DNA from: Hungatella effluvii
GTDB taxonomy: Bacteria > Bacillota > Clostridia > Lachnospirales > Lachnospiraceae
DNA: 64,000 nucleotides
Reading direction: 5' to 3'
Assembly (NCBI RefSeq): GCF_003201875.1
Contig: NZ_QJKD01000014.1
Location: forward strand, 114,473-178,472
Both the position numbers and the translations under genes were made by a program. This document shows positions 60,985 through 64,000 of this stretch, one piece after another. Every line of letters starts with the position of its first letter. The stretch's first letter is position 1. Below the pieces are notes generated by a model, which was not told the DNA's origin, made no database searches, and worked only from the letters and a program-made list of their open reading frames with translations.

Positions 60985-61986
60985 TTGAATATCTATGATG
61001 TTTCAGAACGGGCTAACGTTTCCATAGCTACCGTTTCCCGTGTCATCAATGGAAATCCCAATGTCAGTGAGAAGACGCGGAACCGGGTTCTGGCAGTGAT
61101 GGAGGAACTTGGCTACACGCCCAATGTCTTTGCCAGAAGCTTAGGGCTTAACACCATGCGCACCATCGGCATCATGTGTGCGGATTCCTCCGATCCCTGG
61201 CTGGCCGGCGCCATCTACTATCTGGAGCAGGAGCTGCGCCGCAACGGTTATGATTCTCTCCTCTGCTGCAGCGGCTACTTGCCGGAGACGAAAAAGAAGT
61301 ATTTGGAGCTGCTGCTCTCCAAGCGGGTGGATGCCGTCATTCTGGCCGGTTCCCACTACGTGGAGGCCAGGCAGAAGGATAATGCCTATCTCATAGAGGC
61401 CTCAAAGGAGCTTCCCATCATGCTGGTCAACGGCTGTCTCGACGGCAAACAGATCTACAGCACGGTATGCGACGACCGGACCGCGGTCTATGAATCGGTC
61501 ACCAGGCTGATCCAGTCCGGCCGTACTTCCGTCCTCTATCTGTATGCAGGCAGTTCCTACAGCAATCTGCAGAAGCTGGCAGGCTATCACGCTGCCTGCG
61601 CGGCAGCCGGTTTGAATATCCGCGACGATCTGGTACGCATCTGTCCCAAGGATTTAGACGGCACGGAAGAACTCCTGTGCTCTCTCGCCTCCGCCGGTTT
61701 GAAATTCGACGCGGTCTTCGCCGCCGAGGATGTCATGGCAGTGGGCGCTGTCAAATATGCAAATAAGACCGGAATCAAAATTCCGGAAGAAATGAATATT
61801 ATCGGGTATAATAACTCTATTCTGTCCCGCTGCACCGATCCGGAGCTGACGACCGTCGACAACAAGGTGGAATCGCTCTGCACCACCACGGTCACAACGC
61901 TGATGAAGGTCCTGGGCGGCGGAAACGTTCCGGTGAAAACCACCATCTCGGCAGAGCTGATCAAACGGGGTACTACTGATTTTTGA
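60985..61986 (+). CDS. LacI family regulator of uronate genes
   Basis: 333 aa, starting at TTG (60985) 7 nt after AAGGAGG; a nearby ATG reads straight into TGA. Helix-turn-helix NIYDVSERANVSIATVSRVINGNPNVSEKT, then a periplasmic-binding-protein-like effector domain. It lies directly upstream of uxaC (94 nt). The 14-bp operator at its own promoter and at two others in the window points to autoregulation and a small regulon. The effector is probably a uronate or its oligomer (inference). Confidence 0.92.
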   Translation: MNIYDVSERANVSIATVSRVINGNPNVSEKTRNRVLAVMEELGYTPNVFARSLGLNTMRTIGIMCADSSDPWLAGAIYYLEQELRRNGYDSLLCCSGYLPETKKKYLELLLSKRVDAVILAGSHYVEARQKDNAYLIEASKELPIMLVNGCLDGKQIYSTVCDDRTAVYESVTRLIQSGRTSVLYLYAGSSYSNLQKLAGYHAACAAAGLNIRDDLVRICPKDLDGTEELLCSLASAGLKFDAVFAAEDVMAVGAVKYANKTGIKIPEEMNIIGYNNSILSRCTDPELTTVDNKVESLCTTTVTTLMKVLGGGNVPVKTTISAELIKRGTTDF

Positions 61987-62080
61987 GGTACTATTGATTT
62001 TTAATGAATGCAACAAGATTTCCCCGCCTTTGCAGGTGATGGGATTCATTGTATAAAGAAGCAAAAAGGAGGATTTTATC

Positions 62081-63484
62081 ATGAAACAGTTTATGGACAA
62101 AGAATTTTTACTGTCTACGGATGCGGCCAGGGACCTCTTCCACAACTATGCAGAAAAAATGCCTGTCGTGGATTACCACTGCCACATCAATCCGCAGGAA
62201 ATTTACGAAGACCGTAAGTTTGACAACATCACTCAGGTATGGCTGGGAGGTGACCATTATAAGTGGCGTCAGATGCGTTCTAACGGCGTAGAAGAACAAT
62301 ACATCACCGGAGATGCTAAAGACCGTGAGAAATTCCAGAAATGGGCGGAGACCCTGCCAAAGCTGATCGGCAACCCGCTGTACCACTGGAGCCATCTGGA
62401 GCTTCAGAGATATTTCGGCTATACGGGATATTTAAACGGCAACACCGCAGAGGAAGTGTGGAACTTATGCAATGAAAAGCTCAGCCAGGATTCCATGAGC
62501 GTCCGCAATCTGATCCGTCAGTCCAACGTGACCCTGATCTGTACCACCGATGATCCGGCCGATACGCTGGAGTGGCATCAGAAGCTGGCCGCGGATGATT
62601 CCTTTGAAGTGAAAGTCCTTCCGGCCTGGAGACCGGACAAGGCCATGAACATTGAGAAAGTGGATTTTGCTGCTTACATGGCGAAGCTCTCAAAGGCCGC
62701 AGGCATCGAAATCACCGATTTTGCCTCCTTAAAGCTGGCGCTTAAGAACCGTATGGAATTCTTCGCCTCCAGAGGATGCAGCGTATCCGACCACGCGCTG
62801 GAATATGTGATGTACGTTCCGGCCGACCCGGTTGAGCTGGATACCATTTTCGCAAAGGGACTGGCCGGCGGACCGGTTACCCGCGAGGATGAATTAAAGT
62901 ACAAGACCGCATTCATGCTCTTCGTGGCAAAAGAATACAACCGCATGGGCTGGGTCATGCAGCTTCACTATGGCTGCAAGCGCGACAACAACGCGATGAT
63001 GTATGCAAACCTCGGACCGGACACCGGCTTCGACTGCATCAACAACTACGCTCCATCCGCTCAGATGGCCGATTTCTTAAACGCGCTCAGTGCAACAGAC
63101 GAGATCCCGAAGACGATCATCTACTCCTTAAACCCGAATGACAACGCCTCCATTGGCACCATCATCGGCTGCTTCCAGAGCCAGTTCCCGGGCAAGATCC
63201 AGCAGGGTTCCGCCTGGTGGTTCAACGACCACAAGACAGGCATGACCGAGCAGATGATATCTTTAGCAAACTTAGGCTGCCTCGGCAACTTCATCGGCAT
63301 GCTGACAGACTCCAGAAGCTTCTTATCCTACACGAGACATGAGTATTTCAGAAGAATTCTCTGTGAACTTGTGGGCGGCTGGGTAGAAAACGGAGAGTAT
63401 CCGGATGATCAGAAGGCTTTGAAGGAGATTATCGAAGGAATTTCCTATAATAATACGGTGAAGTATTTCGGATTTGATTTATAA
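62081..63484 (+). CDS. uxaC: Glucuronate (uronate) isomerase
   Basis: 467 aa, standard length. It converts glucuronate to fructuronate and galacturonate to tagaturonate, feeding the KDG route. HCHINPQEIYEDRKF near residue 32-46 includes the metal-site residues; WRQMRSNGV and MLTDSRSFLSYTRHEYFRRIL near the end are family signatures. Start behind GGAGG. Probably co-transcribed with lacI. Confidence 0.95.
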   Translation: MKQFMDKEFLLSTDAARDLFHNYAEKMPVVDYHCHINPQEIYEDRKFDNITQVWLGGDHYKWRQMRSNGVEEQYITGDAKDREKFQKWAETLPKLIGNPLYHWSHLELQRYFGYTGYLNGNTAEEVWNLCNEKLSQDSMSVRNLIRQSNVTLICTTDDPADTLEWHQKLAADDSFEVKVLPAWRPDKAMNIEKVDFAAYMAKLSKAAGIEITDFASLKLALKNRMEFFASRGCSVSDHALEYVMYVPADPVELDTIFAKGLAGGPVTREDELKYKTAFMLFVAKEYNRMGWVMQLHYGCKRDNNAMMYANLGPDTGFDCINNYAPSAQMADFLNALSATDEIPKTIIYSLNPNDNASIGTIIGCFQSQFPGKIQQGSAWWFNDHKTGMTEQMISLANLGCLGNFIGMLTDSRSFLSYTRHEYFRRILCELVGGWVENGEYPDDQKALKEIIEGISYNNTVKYFGFDL

Positions 63485-63515
63485 ATTCAGAACCAGGAGC
63501 TTAGAGCATGTTTGA

Positions 63516-63570
63516 AAAAGGAAGCTTACGCGCTGGCAGACAGTGTCTGCGGTACGTAAGCTTCCTTTTT
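63516..63570 (+). terminator. uxaC terminator
   Basis: GGAAGCTTACG (63520-63530) / CGTAAGCTTCC (63555-63565) with an inner CAGACA-GTGTCTG stem and T5. A-tract on the left side means it can also work from the other strand. Confidence 0.88.
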
Positions 63571-63597
63571 ATGTTTTACGTTTTATGTATGGATTCA

Positions 63598-63807
63598 TTA
63601 CGAAATTGCCTGAAGTTTTCCACTGTGTTCAGTAACAACCAGTTTTAGCAGATCAATGTCAGCCTGCATTGCCTCTATTTTATCACTTGCATCTTCATAC
63701 CGTTTTGAAGCAGGGACGTAATTTTCCAAAATCAAGTTGATTTTTGGATTTAAATCGTTTTCGATATCCAGATTAATATCCAGGATATCCCCTCTTTCCT
63801 GACATAC
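63598..63807 (-). pseudogene. Possible gene remnant without start codon
   Basis: A 69-codon open frame on the minus strand ending in TAA at 63598. It would read ...ILDINLDIENDLNPKINLILENYVPASKRYEDASDKIEAMQADIDLLKLVV, with an acidic N-terminal part and a coiled-coil-like C-terminal part. No ATG, GTG or TTG precedes the recognisable part, although GAGGGG lies just upstream of a CTG. A fragment of a larger protein is the simplest reading. The rest, to 64000, is AT-rich and shows no gene. Confidence 0.4.
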
Positions 63808-64000
63808 TTACATTTCAATTGTGGTATAGAAATTTTATCACAAATTCAGGAGGAACACAATATTTTTTATCCCTGAAGCTCCCTCACATGACTCATCTGG
63901 TTACTGTTCAGAGGTATCATAAATCAGTATCGGCAAAGTGACGAAATTTAAAATTTAAGAAATAGCGTATTTTGTGGCTGTGTCTAGAAACCCGGCAGAA

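Overview
The window looks like chromosome from a mid-GC, Gram-positive anaerobe of the Clostridia, most likely a Lachnospiraceae gut commensal of the Clostridium symbiosum / Enterocloster type. The evidence is a clostridial pyruvate:ferredoxin oxidoreductase, strong AGGAGG ribosome binding sites, consensus TTGACA-N17-TATAAT promoters, T-box and c-di-GMP riboswitch leaders, a LexA box of the Bacillus/Clostridium kind, and several small protein families typical of this group. The species assignment is inference. I saw no rRNA, tRNA or CRISPR array.

Layout. 1-5 kb: a GntR/ABC-2 transporter operon cut by the left edge, a DUF4397 protein with PNPGEGGP repeats, and a MATE exporter. 5-18 kb: pyruvate:ferredoxin oxidoreductase, a VanW cell-wall protein, a PHP phosphoesterase, a DmpA-type peptidase, an AI-2E family transporter, an AlaX editing protein, a Cys/Gly-rich small protein, other small unknowns and an L,D-transpeptidase. 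18-25 kb: leuS with a leucine T-box leader, a CPBP protease and an EF-G-like GTPase. 25-29 kb: a small gene under two LexA boxes, then the aroF-tyrA-aroA operon.

29-33 kb is the most unusual part. A retron-type reverse transcriptase is preceded by its own promoter and a structured RNA with a 21-bp a1/a2 pairing. Next to it is a TetR/membrane-protein operon bracketed by two roughly 300-bp giant inverted repeats that share their unpaired segments but have different, internally complementary stems. 33-36 kb: a TetR regulator and acetolactate synthase (ilvBN) share a palindromic operator. 36-42 kb: a glycolipid/cell-envelope operon, a two-component system and a cysteine hydrolase. 42-45 kb: a tryptophan T-box controls a trpXYZ-type ABC transporter. 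45-48 kb: a diguanylate cyclase sits behind a c-di-GMP-I riboswitch.

48-63.5 kb is a uronate/pectin-sugar region: two KDG-kinase-like genes, KDPG/KHG aldolase, an IclR regulator, a sugar ABC transporter interrupted by a TnpB element carrying a nonsense codon, a YesM/YesN two-component pair, a LacI regulator and uxaC. One 14-bp operator, TGTAAGTATTTACA, occurs at the promoters of the IclR, YesN and LacI genes, which suggests one LacI-centred regulon. Two further giant inverted repeats lie between the IclR gene and the ABC transporter, and a smaller one lies between yesN and lacI.
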